64,000 nucleotides of DNA from Comamonadaceae bacterium UBA4962 (GTDB lineage Bacteria; Pseudomonadota; Gammaproteobacteria; Burkholderiales; Burkholderiaceae_C). Below the pieces are notes generated by a model. That model was not told the origin of the DNA. It did no database searches and saw only the letters and a program-made list of their open reading frames with translations. Location of the stretch: NCBI GenBank assembly GCA_002397315.1, contig DHAE01000026.1:988-64987 (forward strand), written 5' to 3'. This document shows positions 27,236 to 35,649 of this stretch, in pieces (position 1 is the first letter of the stretch; the number at the start of each line of letters is the position of its first letter). Both the position numbers and the translations under genes were made by a program.

Positions 27236-29305
27236 CTACATCTTGAAGTTCAGCGACACGTACACCGCCCTGCCCGGCCCCGGCGCGAACATCGGCTGCG
27301 TGCTGCCCGCCGGCCAGAAGAAGGTATCGTCCCAGACGTAGACGGTCTTGCGGTTGGCCAGATTCTTCACCTGGAGGTCCAGGCTCACGGTGCGGGTCAT
27401 CTGATAGCGGACATTGGCATCGAAGAGCACAAAGGCGCCGTACTTGCCCTTGGCGTTCAGGCTGTCGATGTAATAGCTGCCCTGCGCACGCCCCTGCAGC
27501 CCGAGGCGCAGTTCCGGCGTGGCGCGGTACTCGATGCCTGCGTTCGAAATGTGGCGGGGCGTGGAGAACACCTCCTTGCCCGCCAGCGAGACGCCGTCGG
27601 CCGTGAAGGCGCTCACCACCTTGGCCTCCTGCAGCGAATGCGAGGCCCATACCTGCCACTGGCTGCCGACCTTGGTCGAGGCCTGCAGATCCAGCCCGCG
27701 GCGGCGGGTCTGGCCCAGGCCCACCGTGGTGCCGGTGGCCGGCATGTTGGCGACCTCATCCGTGGCATCCTGTTGCCAGATGGCGGCGCGCATCTCGGTG
27801 CCGGGCGCGGGCGTGAACTTCACGCCCAGCTCCTTGCCGGTGTTCATCGAGGGCGCGAAGCGCGGCTGCGTCGGCGAGGTGACGTAAGCCGGCGCGCGCG
27901 AGCCGGTCAGGATCTGGAAGGTGCGGCCCCAGTTGGCATACACGCTCACCGTCTCGGTCGCGCCGTACACCAGGCTGAACTTGGGCTGGTGGATCCAGCC
28001 GTAATCCTGCAGCGCACCCTGGGCCCCGGTGTTCAGCACCGTATGGCCCGTGAAGCGGTCGGTGCGGATGCCCGGCACCAGCTTGAGCCGGTCGGTGGCC
28101 TGCACCACCGCCTGCACGTAGGCGCCCACGTTGTTCAGCGTGTACCGGTCGTTGTTGGAGACCGCGCCCGGCACGTTGAAATCGGTCGGCACGGCGTACG
28201 GATACCGGTAGCGCTCGTAGGTATTGCGCTGGCGCTCCACGTTGATGCCGCCATCGACCGAGAGCGATTGGCCGGCGCGCCACGTCAGCGTGCTCATCAG
28301 GCCGTGCTGGGTTTCGTCCCAGCGCCGCACCTGCCGGGGTCCGTTGAACAGGCTCGCCGCCTGGCTGTCGGTGAAGGTGATGCGGCGGTCGTCCTCGTAG
28401 CGGTTCAGGTACAGCTTGTTGCTGAGGAATAGGCGCGGGTCGATCTGCCAGTCCAGGTGGGCGCTCAGGTGCCGCATGTCGCGGTCGTCGCCGTCGTTCG
28501 CGTTCTTGGGCGGAGACTGCCAGCGGTCGCGCGCCAGCTCGGCCGCGGTCAGGAAACCCGGTTCTTCGGCCTGGTGGGAATAGAGCCGCGCCACCAGGCC
28601 CGCCTTCACGGCGCCGCCCTCCGACGTCACGAACCACTTGCCGCCCAGCGAATACTTGTCGGAATGGGCATTCGGCCGGTAGCCGTTCGACTCCTGTTTG
28701 GCCAGGAAGTAGTTCTGCGCGAAGCCACCCGATTCGCGGCCCAGCGCCAGCTGCACTTCGCGCGTCGCATCGCTGCCGTAGGTGAAGCGCCCCTCGGTGT
28801 AATCGCCGCCCTGGCGCGTGCCGAAGTTGATGTTGCCGCCGATGTTGTGCAGGCCGTAGCGCGGATCGTTGGTGCCGCGCACCACCTCGATGTAGTCGAT
28901 CTCCAGCGGGAAGATCATGTCGATGAAGCGCTGGTTGCCGCTGTTCACGTTGCTGGGAATGCCGTCGATCAGCACCTTGATGCCGTTGATGTAGCCCTCG
29001 CCGTTGAAGGCGCGGAACGTCGCCTTGCCGGACTCGGCACCCATGCGGGTTTCGGTGAGCTGGATGCCGGGCAGCTGGCCGATCAGCTCCCAGCTGGTGC
29101 CCACGTTCTGGTTCTCGATCTTGTCGGCGCCGAGAATGTCGACCGAGGTCAGCAGCGTATTGGGCGCCAGGGCGCCGCTGGCGCCGGTGCGCACGGACAC
29201 CTCGCCGAGGGTGGATACGGAATCGCCGGCCGTCTGGGCGGCGGCGGCAAGGCACAGGAAGGGGGAGGCCACCGCGAAGGGCAGCACTTTGGGGGAGAAC
29301 AACAC
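27236..29305 (-). CDS. TonB-dependent outer membrane receptor
   Basis: An outer membrane receptor of about 689 residues. The plug domain begins after the signal peptide (VLPFAVASPFLCLAAAAQ) with LGEVSVRTG and contains PGIQLTETRMG and EVVRGTNDPRYGLHNIGGNINF; the barrel ends in LNFKM. I place the start at GTG 29305 because GGAGAG lies seven bases upstream; an in-frame TTG at 29344 is the longest frame but has no ribosome binding site. Ligand class (siderophore, metal chelate or other) cannot be assigned. The small membrane gene upstream at 29428-29814 shares its strand and probably its transcript. No cobalamin riboswitch or clear Fur box was recognised upstream. Confidence 0.9.
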   Translation of the reverse strand: MLFSPKVLPFAVASPFLCLAAAAQTAGDSVSTLGEVSVRTGASGALAPNTLLTSVDILGADKIENQNVGTSWELIGQLPGIQLTETRMGAESGKATFRAFNGEGYINGIKVLIDGIPSNVNSGNQRFIDMIFPLEIDYIEVVRGTNDPRYGLHNIGGNINFGTRQGGDYTEGRFTYGSDATREVQLALGRESGGFAQNYFLAKQESNGYRPNAHSDKYSLGGKWFVTSEGGAVKAGLVARLYSHQAEEPGFLTAAELARDRWQSPPKNANDGDDRDMRHLSAHLDWQIDPRLFLSNKLYLNRYEDDRRITFTDSQAASLFNGPRQVRRWDETQHGLMSTLTWRAGQSLSVDGGINVERQRNTYERYRYPYAVPTDFNVPGAVSNNDRYTLNNVGAYVQAVVQATDRLKLVPGIRTDRFTGHTVLNTGAQGALQDYGWIHQPKFSLVYGATETVSVYANWGRTFQILTGSRAPAYVTSPTQPRFAPSMNTGKELGVKFTPAPGTEMRAAIWQQDATDEVANMPATGTTVGLGQTRRRGLDLQASTKVGSQWQVWASHSLQEAKVVSAFTADGVSLAGKEVFSTPRHISNAGIEYRATPELRLGLQGRAQGSYYIDSLNAKGKYGAFVLFDANVRYQMTRTVSLDLQVKNLANRKTVYVWDDTFFWPAGSTQPMFAPGPGRAVYVSLNFKM

Positions 29306-29427
29306 GACAAATCTCTCCACGGACGGATAGGTCCGGACGAACAAGGGCTTGGCGCCGCCGCACGGCGACGCCCGGCGCGCGCACGTTCCCTATCCGAAGC
29401 GGGAAGGAGAAGGTGCGCGACCAGCGA

Positions 29428-29814
29428 TCAGAGGAACGTGGAGAGACCGGGAGGGGCCCGGGAGACGGCCAGCAGCCAGGGAACGCGTGGCGGTGGGCGT
29501 TGCGCACCATCCGGCAGCCGTTCGGAAGGGCGTCGGAACGCACCCGCGGAGGGGAACGGCGCCTGCGCCGGCAGTGCGGCACAGTTGCCCGCCCAATGCA
29601 CGCACAGCGCGCAATCGTCCGCATCGGCGGTCCCGTGGGTCAGGGGCGGCCGGGGGGCCTCGTCCGAATCCGTCGTACCCGGAGGGTCCGACAAAGCCAA
29701 CGCGTGGACGGCGCCGCGCAGGTGCGCATGCTGGTGCAGCGCTGGCAGGAGGTCGTGGCCGAGCGTGGCCCACAGGGCGCACCACAACCAGAACACGGAC
29801 CAGCGCCTGCACAT
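29428..29814 (-). CDS. Small DUF2946-like membrane/periplasmic protein
   Basis: A 128-residue protein with one N-terminal hydrophobic segment (WSVFWLWCALWATLGHDLLPAL), a His-containing stretch (LHQHAHLRG) and a DDCALCVHWAGNC cysteine cluster, then a Pro/Arg-rich tail. Hydrophobic leader, histidines and a CxxC-type cluster are the pattern of DUF2946 proteins often found beside TonB metal receptors; the assignment rests on pattern only. GGAGG abuts the ATG at 29814 with almost no spacing, so a GTG at 29796 is a possible alternative start. It precedes the TonB receptor by about 120 bases on the same strand. Confidence 0.6.
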   Translation of the reverse strand: MCRRWSVFWLWCALWATLGHDLLPALHQHAHLRGAVHALALSDPPGTTDSDEAPRPPLTHGTADADDCALCVHWAGNCAALPAQAPFPSAGAFRRPSERLPDGAQRPPPRVPWLLAVSRAPPGLSTFL

Positions 29815-29942
29815 CCTCCGATTCTAGCCACGGCCGAGCGCGCACCGTGGCGTCCGCGCGGCCCGTGACCGCCACCCTCCGCCCGCCGGCGCGGCATGGC
29901 GGCGGCCCGCGGGCCGTCAGCCCTGGGCCATCGCTCGCAGGA

Positions 29943-31460
29943 TCAGGCCCCCTGCTCCACCACCGGCGCGGGCACCGCGGGAACCCGCCCCCGCTGGCGG
30001 AAGAACGACACCACCTGCCAGAGGATGAACGCGCCCACGAAGGTCAGCAGCGTGCCGCTGATCGGCCGCGACACGAACACGCCGAAGCTGCCGCGCGACA
30101 GCAGCATCGCGCGCCGGAAGTTCTCCTCCAGCATCGGCCCCAGGATGAAGCCCAGCATCAGCGGCGACGGGTCCAGCTCCAGCCGCATGAACAGGTAGCC
30201 CAGTACGCCGAACACCACGGTGATGTAGATGTCGTCCAGGTTGTTGTTGATGCTGAACGTGCCGATGCAGCAGAAGAACAGGATCGCCGGGAACAGCACG
30301 TTGTACGGGATCTTGAACACCGACAGCCAGTAGCGCACCAGCGGCACGTTCAGGATCAGCAGGAAGCAATTGCCGATCCACATGCTCGCCACCAGGCCCC
30401 AGAACAGCTCGGGGTGGCCGGCGATCATGTTCGGGCCGGGCTGGATGCCCTTGATGATGAAGGCGGCCATCATCAGCGCCATGACCGCGTTCTCGGGGAT
30501 GCCGATGCTCATGAGCGGAATGAAGCTGGTGCGCGCGGCGGCCTCGTCGGCCGCGGCCTGCCCGGCCACGCCCTCGATGCAGCCGGTGCCGATCTCGTGC
30601 TTGTACTTGCTGACCTTCTTGTCCAGTGCATAGGCGGCGAACTGCGCGATCACCGGACCGCCGCCGGGCAGGATGCCGAGGGCCGATCCCACGACGCTGC
30701 CGCGCAGCGCGCTCGGGATGATGCGCTTGAACTCCGCCCAGGTCGGGATCAGCTTGATCTTGCCGTTGAAGGGCGAGCGCTCCTCGCGGGAATCCAGGTT
30801 CTTGGTGATCTCCGCGATGCCGAAGCACCCCAGCGCGATGCTCACGATGCCCACGCCGTCGGCCAGGAACGGCAGGCCCAGCGTGAAGCGCTCCGCGCCG
30901 CTGTTCACGTCGGTGCCCACCGAGCCGAGCAGCACGCCCACCAGGCACATCGCCAGGCCGTTCAGCAGGCTGCCCGTGGTCACGAAGCTCACGCACACAA
31001 AGCCCACGAGCATCAGCGCGCAGTAGTCGGGCGGCCCGAACAGGAACGCCACCTCGCCCAGGCTGGGCGCCAGAAAGGCCAGCACCACGATCGCCACCGT
31101 GCCGCCGATGAAACTCGACATCCCGGCCGTGAACAGCGCCAGCCCGGTCTTGCCCTTGAGCGTCATCGCGTAGCCGTCGATGCACGCCACGATGCTGCTG
31201 GCGTGCGGTATCTTCATCGTGATCGCGCTCACGCTGTCGCCGTACTGCGCGCCGTAGTAGATGCCGGCGAGCATGATGAGCGCGCCGGTCGTGTCCATCG
31301 AATAGGTCAACGGCAGCAGCAGGCTGATGGTGGCGAGCGGACCCAGGCCGGGCAACAGGCCCACCAGGGTGCCCACCGTGCAGCCCAGCGCGCAGAACAT
31401 CAGGTTCTGGACCGTGAGCGCGTGGCCGAAGCCGAACGCGAGGTTGTGCAGGACGTCCAT
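29943..31460 (-). CDS. tctA: Tripartite tricarboxylate transporter, large membrane subunit TctA
   Basis: A 505-residue polytopic permease of the TctA family. Family signatures are GLLPGLGPLATISLLLPLTY near the N terminus, YYGAQYGDSVSAITMKIPH, SALGILPGGGPVIAQFAAYA mid-protein and GIPENAVMALMMAAF. It forms the carrier with the small subunit TctB, whose gene ends 18 bases upstream. It imports carboxylates using an ion gradient together with a Bug-type binding protein; two candidate partners lie 3-9 kb away in this window. Confidence 0.95.
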   Translation of the reverse strand: MDVLHNLAFGFGHALTVQNLMFCALGCTVGTLVGLLPGLGPLATISLLLPLTYSMDTTGALIMLAGIYYGAQYGDSVSAITMKIPHASSIVACIDGYAMTLKGKTGLALFTAGMSSFIGGTVAIVVLAFLAPSLGEVAFLFGPPDYCALMLVGFVCVSFVTTGSLLNGLAMCLVGVLLGSVGTDVNSGAERFTLGLPFLADGVGIVSIALGCFGIAEITKNLDSREERSPFNGKIKLIPTWAEFKRIIPSALRGSVVGSALGILPGGGPVIAQFAAYALDKKVSKYKHEIGTGCIEGVAGQAAADEAAARTSFIPLMSIGIPENAVMALMMAAFIIKGIQPGPNMIAGHPELFWGLVASMWIGNCFLLILNVPLVRYWLSVFKIPYNVLFPAILFFCCIGTFSINNNLDDIYITVVFGVLGYLFMRLELDPSPLMLGFILGPMLEENFRRAMLLSRGSFGVFVSRPISGTLLTFVGAFILWQVVSFFRQRGRVPAVPAPVVEQGA

Positions 31461-31478
31461 GTCGGTGCTCCCTTCGGC

Positions 31479-31901
31479 TCAGTACAGCGGCAGGCTCAGG
31501 CCCAGCAGCTTCTGGAACGCGAAGGCGATGGCGATCAGCACCGCCGCGATCTTCACGTTGCGCGCCACCGAGTACGACGTGCCGGCGAATCCGGAACAGA
31601 ACACCAGGAAGACGATGCCCGCGATCATGTTCACGAAATGCGAGATGAGCGCGAAACCGCACAGGCTCGTCAGGATGATGGCGATGTTGCGCGGGTTGAA
31701 ATTCAGCGGCACGGGCGCCACCAGCCGCGCGCGCAGCACCGTGATGCCGCCGATCACGAACAGCATGCAGCTCACGATGAACGGGAACATCCCCGGCCCC
31801 GCGTGGCTGAGCGAGCCCAGCGAGTAATGCACCGACGGCAGGCCGAAGGCCAGCGCCAGCGCCATGAGGACCAGGCCCCGGACGAGATTGCGGTTGTTCA
31901 T
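31479..31901 (-). CDS. tctB: Tripartite tricarboxylate transporter, small membrane subunit TctB
   Basis: A 140-residue protein with four predicted membrane helices (about residues 7-25, 37-58, 72-98 and 113-135) and the TctB-type SLSHAGPGMFPFIVSCML. It is first in tctBA and is divergent from the response regulator gene at 32065 across a 163-bp spacer, the likely site of control by that regulator. Confidence 0.92.
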   Translation of the reverse strand: MNNRNLVRGLVLMALALAFGLPSVHYSLGSLSHAGPGMFPFIVSCMLFVIGGITVLRARLVAPVPLNFNPRNIAIILTSLCGFALISHFVNMIAGIVFLVFCSGFAGTSYSVARNVKIAAVLIAIAFAFQKLLGLSLPLY

Positions 31902-32064
31902 GATCGAAGCGTCTCCTTGTGGTTCCGCCGCGCACGGCAGCCACGCGGCGGCGCCGGTGGCTGCGGTATGCTGGCAGGGGCACTATTGCCGTCCAACCTG
32001 ATCGCCGGCTGACCCTCAGCGTGCGTAGTTCCACGTAGCCCCACGTCCCCCTTTCCCCGCCGCG

Positions 32065-32757
32065 ATGCGCATCCTTCTCGTGGAAGACGACCCCGTCCTG
32101 AGCCGCACCATGGCGCAGGGACTCGAACGCGCGGGCCACCGCGTCGAACTCGCGCACAACGTGGAAGAGGCCCGGCACTGGTGGACCGTGCAGTCCTTCG
32201 ACGCGGTATTGCTGGACCTGAACCTGCCCCATGGCCCGCAGGCCCGCAGCGGGCTGGGCAACGGCCTCGCCGCGCTGCGCGCCGCACGCGCCCGCGGCGA
32301 CCGCACCCCCGTGCTGGTGCTGAGCGCCCGCGACAGCACCGAGGAACGCATCGCCGGACTGGACGCCGGGGCCGACGACTACCTCGGCAAGCCCTACGAA
32401 CTCAAGGAGGTGGAGGCGCGCCTGCGCGCCCTCGCGCGCCGCGCCACGGGATCGGGCGATCTCGTCGCCGTCGGCCGCCTGCAACTCGATCGCAAGGCAC
32501 GCCGCTGCAGCGTGGATGCGCAGCCGCTGGAGCTGCCCGCGCGCGAGTTCGAACTGCTCTGGGAACTGATGACGCCGCCGGGCCGCGTGCTGAGCAAGAG
32601 CGAGCTGTCGCAGCGCCTCTCCGACGCGGGCGAGGCGCTGGGCGACAACGCGCTCGAAGCCTTCGTGTCGCGCCTGCGCCGCAAGCTCGCGGGCAGCGGC
32701 GCGGCGATCCGCACGCTGCGCGGCCTGGGCTACACGCTCGAAGAAGATGCCGCCTGA
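32065..32757 (+). CDS. Response regulator, OmpR family, divergent from tctBA
   Basis: A 230-residue regulator. The receiver starts MRILLVEDDP, with phosphoacceptor Asp51 in LLDLNLPHG and the Lys of YLGKPYELKE. It has about eight extra residues just after the phosphorylation loop (GPQARSGL) compared with the usual DLGLPDGDG. The C-terminal winged helix (LPAREFELLWELMTPPGRVLSKSEL ... FVSRLRRKL) is typical. The following kinase gene overlaps it by 11 bases. Being divergent from tctBA makes it a candidate regulator of the carrier. Confidence 0.92.
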   Translation: MRILLVEDDPVLSRTMAQGLERAGHRVELAHNVEEARHWWTVQSFDAVLLDLNLPHGPQARSGLGNGLAALRAARARGDRTPVLVLSARDSTEERIAGLDAGADDYLGKPYELKEVEARLRALARRATGSGDLVAVGRLQLDRKARRCSVDAQPLELPAREFELLWELMTPPGRVLSKSELSQRLSDAGEALGDNALEAFVSRLRRKLAGSGAAIRTLRGLGYTLEEDAA

Positions 32758-34249
32758 ACCGCGCGCCGCGGGCAAGCCGGCGCTGCGCCAGCGCATCGGC
32801 CGGCACGTGCTGCTGTCGCTGCTGCTCATCTGGGCCCTGGGCAGCGCGGTGGTACTCGTCGTCGGCAGCCACTTCGTGGCCGAGGCCTTCGACCGCGCGC
32901 TGCTCGACGACGCCCATGCCCTGGCGCTGCACGTGCGCGGCGGCCCCGACGGACTGCTGCACCTGGACCTGACGCCCCGCGAGGCGGACCTGCTGCGCTT
33001 CGACCAGCACGAATCCGTGCGCTTCGCCGTGTGGAGTGACACGGGCGCGCTGCTGGGCGGCGACGAAGCCCTGGCCGCAGGCCCGCTGCCCGGCGGCACC
33101 AGCCACGGCATCGCCGGCGGCGACCACCGCTACCGCTTCTCCGACACCGTGGTGGACGGCCGCGAGATGCGCCGCACCACGCTGCGCATCGAAGGCCCGC
33201 CGGCCTACACCGTGGTGATGGCGGAAACCACCTCCCAGCGCGCCCAATTGCTGGGCCGGCTGCTGCTGTTTTCGGTGCTCGCGCAGCTCTGGCTGCTGGT
33301 GGTGCTGGGCTCGTGGCTGCTGCGCGGCATCGAGCGCGACCTGCGCCCGCTGGCCGACCTGCAGGACGCCATGGCGCGGCGCGACGCGGCCGACCTGCAG
33401 CCCCTGCCGGGTGCATTGACCGCCGGGGCGCGCACCCGCGACGTGCAGCGGCTCGGCGAAGCGCTCGACGGCCTGCTCGCCCGCGTGCGCCGTGGCCTGC
33501 AGGCGCAGCGCGAATTCGCGGGCAACGTCGCCCACGAACTGCGCACCCCGCTCGCCGGCATCCGCGCACAGGCCACCAACGCGCTGGCCCAGGACGACCC
33601 CGCCGTCTGGCGCAGCGAGCTGCAGGGCATCGCCGACGCCGAACAGCGCGCGAGCCGCACCGTCGATCAACTGCTGGCCCTCGCGCGCGCCGCCGAAGGC
33701 GAGATCGCCCTGCCCCTTCAGACCGTGGCGCTCGACGCCCTGGTGCGCCGCGTGCTGCTGCGCTACCTGCCGCGCGCCGATGCCCTGGGCGTGGACCTGG
33801 GCGCCGAAGGCCTGGATGCGCCGATCGCCGTGCGCGGCGATGCCGGCCTGATCGAAGGGCTCCTGAACAACCTGTTGGACAACGCCCTGCGCTACGGCCG
33901 TGGCGAGCCGCCGCGCATCACGGTCATCCTGGAGCGCGCTGCGCCCTGGGCGGTGCTGCGCGTGGCCGACAACGGACCCGGCATGGATGGAGGCCTGGAG
34001 GGCGGCAGCGATGGCGAAGTCGCCCCCCTGGCCCGGCGCTGGGCGCAGGGGGAACAAGGCCAGCGCCTCGGCCAGGGCGCCGGGCTGGGCTTGGCGATCG
34101 TGACGCGGTATGCGGAGCTGATGAAGGGCCGCGTGTGGATGGAGGAGTCGCCTGGCGGGGGCGCGACCGCGTGCGTGCATCTGCCGCTGACGGGGATGGA
34201 GCCGGGCCAGAATCCGCCAGGCATTCGACCGCCCTTGGTTACAAGGTGA
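32747..34249 (+). CDS. Sensor histidine kinase paired with the 32065 regulator
   Basis: A 500-residue membrane kinase. TM1 is at about residues 22-45 and TM2 at about 172-193. The periplasmic region is about 125 residues. The phosphoacceptor His263 is in AGNVAHELRTPLAG; the ATPase has NNLLDNALRYGRG, ADNGPGMDGG and GAGLGLAIV. The G-box region holds an inserted acidic/Gly-rich stretch (GGSDGEVAPLARRW). Its sensor region is not like the tctE-like kinase at 23947, so the two should read different cues. It overlaps the regulator gene by 11 bases in another frame. Confidence 0.92.
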   Translation: MPPEPRAAGKPALRQRIGRHVLLSLLLIWALGSAVVLVVGSHFVAEAFDRALLDDAHALALHVRGGPDGLLHLDLTPREADLLRFDQHESVRFAVWSDTGALLGGDEALAAGPLPGGTSHGIAGGDHRYRFSDTVVDGREMRRTTLRIEGPPAYTVVMAETTSQRAQLLGRLLLFSVLAQLWLLVVLGSWLLRGIERDLRPLADLQDAMARRDAADLQPLPGALTAGARTRDVQRLGEALDGLLARVRRGLQAQREFAGNVAHELRTPLAGIRAQATNALAQDDPAVWRSELQGIADAEQRASRTVDQLLALARAAEGEIALPLQTVALDALVRRVLLRYLPRADALGVDLGAEGLDAPIAVRGDAGLIEGLLNNLLDNALRYGRGEPPRITVILERAAPWAVLRVADNGPGMDGGLEGGSDGEVAPLARRWAQGEQGQRLGQGAGLGLAIVTRYAELMKGRVWMEESPGGGATACVHLPLTGMEPGQNPPGIRPPLVTR

Positions 34250-34334
34250 AGACCCATGCCATTCCCGCGACCGGGCATGGCTGTGCGCCCGACGCGGACG
34301 CCCTGCCCTGCGGATCCGCAATTCAGCAGTAGAA

Positions 34335-34484
34335 CTACTGCGAGCGGCCGACCCAGTTTTCCATTTCCAACGCGAGTATCCGCTCGAACTCGGACAGGTT
34401 GTCCGTTAGCAGCACGAGGCCCTCGCTGCGCGCATGCCCCGCGATGTGCAGATGGTTCACGCCGATGGAAATGGGTGCGAAATC
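34335..34484 (-). pseudogene. Remnant of a VapC-type PIN-domain toxin gene (C-terminal end only)
   Basis: About 48 codons read ISIGVNHLHIAGHARSEG and then a TDNLSEFERI ... LEMENWV segment, the C-terminal third of VapC PIN toxins (IGxNDLxIAxHA ... TNNxxEF ... ENWV). The usual Asp of the NDL motif is His here, so a catalytic acid would be lost. The 5' two thirds and any vapB are absent: the homology stops next to the tmRNA terminator. It is a non-functional scar, probably of a mobile segment once placed at ssrA. Confidence 0.7.
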
Positions 34485-34526
34485 GGTATGAATTGCAGGA
34501 CACCGCCACCAGACCCCACAGGGCAT

Positions 34527-34566
34527 AAAAAAACCGCCACACGCTGGTGTTTCCAATGTGTGGCGG
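34527..34566 (-). terminator. Rho-independent terminator of tmRNA
   Basis: On the minus strand the stem CCGCCACAC / GTGTGGCGG is followed by a run of seven T residues at 34527-34533. It starts 10 bases after the tmRNA 3' end. Confidence 0.88.
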
Positions 34567-34575
34567 TGTCTTGAG

Positions 34576-34954
34576 TGGTGGAGCTGGCGGGAATTGAACC
34601 CGCGTCCGCAAGCCTTCTTCGGGCAGATCTACATGTTTAGCGGTCTGTTTTGGATCTCACCTTCCGAGCCGCGCAGTCGCACGCTGCAAGGAAGGCCAGC
34701 ACCCTTGGATCTCGCCCCATGCCAAGGTACCCGGCAGGAGGCCAGCTGACGTGAATAACCTTGCAGCCGGGAGGCCTTGCGGCCCCCTTGCCCAGCCCGT
34801 CAGCGTGCTGTTGCAAGGCTCACCGGTGTTTAAGCGGCGAGTGCGAAACGTTCGTCGTTTGCAGTTGGTTTGTTGAATGCAGATTTACGAGCGCCAATCA
34901 AGCTCGACATGCACCACACCGATTCCGAACCCACGTCGAAACCAGGGCAGCCCC
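34576..34954 (-). ncRNA. ssrA: Transfer-messenger RNA (tmRNA)
   Basis: A 379-nt tmRNA that rescues stalled ribosomes with SmpB. The tRNA-like ends pair GGGGCTG (5' end at 34954) with CAGCTCC (followed by A and an encoded CCA ending at 34576), and a T-arm GGGTTCAATTCCC is present. The tag reading frame lies at 34862-34830 and encodes ANDERFALAA followed by TAA; the final ALAA is the protease-recognition end. The body between tag and 3' end contains the expected pseudoknot-rich sequence. Confidence 0.96.
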
Positions 34955-34963
34955 AGACCTCCC

Positions 34964-34969
34964 ATTTTA
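34964..34969 (-). promoter_or_regulatory. Probable -10 box of ssrA
   Basis: TAAAAT on the minus strand ends nine bases before the tmRNA 5' end and overlaps the TAA stop codon of gph. The -35 region, which would be inside gph, is weak (TTGCAA at 15-base spacing). Confidence 0.45.
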
Positions 34970-35641
34970 GGCCTTCGGCAGCCATTGCAAGAGGTCGAGG
35001 GGAAATTTAATCGCGCAGTGCGCACCCCAGAGCTCCGGCTCCTTGTGCTGGCCGAGGTAGCCGTAGAGCGCGGCGACCGTGCCCATGCCGGCCGCGTTGC
35101 CCGCGACGATGTCGCGCTCGTCGTCGCCGACGTAGAGGCACTCTCCGGGCGGCACGCCCAGGCGGGAAGCGGCTTCCAGCAGGGGCGCGGGATGCGGCTT
35201 GGCATGCGGCGTGGTGTCGCCGCTCACGAGCACGCCGGAGGTGCGGAACAACGGCATCGCCTCCGTGAGCGGCACGGAAAAGCGCGTGGCCTTGTTGGTG
35301 ACCACGCCCCAAGGCAGGCCGGCCTGCGCCAGCCGTTCGACGAGCGCCTCGACGCCGTCGAACACGATCGTCCGGTCGTGGATGCAGGCTTCGTAGTTGA
35401 CGAAGAACTCTTCCCGCAGGGCCGGAAAGTCGGGATGGTCGGGTGCTATGCCCAGCGCCACCGCGAGCATGCCGCGGGCACCGGCACCCGCCATGGGCCG
35501 GTAATCCGAAAGCGGCAGCGACGGCAGGCCGCGGTCCGTGCGCATCTTGTCCGCGGCCGCGCCGAGATCGGGCGCGCTGTCCACCAGCGTGCCGTCGAGG
35601 TCGAAGAGCACCGCGCTCACGCGGGCGGGAAAGGGAGGCAT
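34967..35641 (-). CDS. gph: Phosphoglycolate phosphatase (HAD family)
   Basis: A 224-residue HAD hydrolase. The nucleophile motif is LFDLDGTLVDS (Asp14, Asp16); motif II is VVTNK; motif III/IV are KPHPAPLLEA and YVGDDERDIVAGNAAGM. The family removes phosphate from 2-phosphoglycolate; many UbiG neighbours of this type in betaproteobacteria are annotated as Gph. The start ATG 35641 lies eight bases after the ubiG stop; a longer in-frame start inside ubiG is not family-like. Substrate is inferred from family and neighbourhood. Confidence 0.88.
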   Translation of the reverse strand: MPPFPARVSAVLFDLDGTLVDSAPDLGAAADKMRTDRGLPSLPLSDYRPMAGAGARGMLAVALGIAPDHPDFPALREEFFVNYEACIHDRTIVFDGVEALVERLAQAGLPWGVVTNKATRFSVPLTEAMPLFRTSGVLVSGDTTPHAKPHPAPLLEAASRLGVPPGECLYVGDDERDIVAGNAAGMGTVAALYGYLGQHKEPELWGAHCAIKFPLDLLQWLPKA

Positions 35642-35649
35642 GTCCGCCC

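Noticed and set aside
29306..29427. Possible cobalamin riboswitch or Fur box before the TonB receptor
   Set aside because: No B12-box-like element and no AT-rich 19-bp inverted repeat are visible.
34558..34749. A 63-codon frame on the plus strand across tmRNA
   Set aside because: It lies inside the tmRNA gene on the opposite strand and has no independent support.
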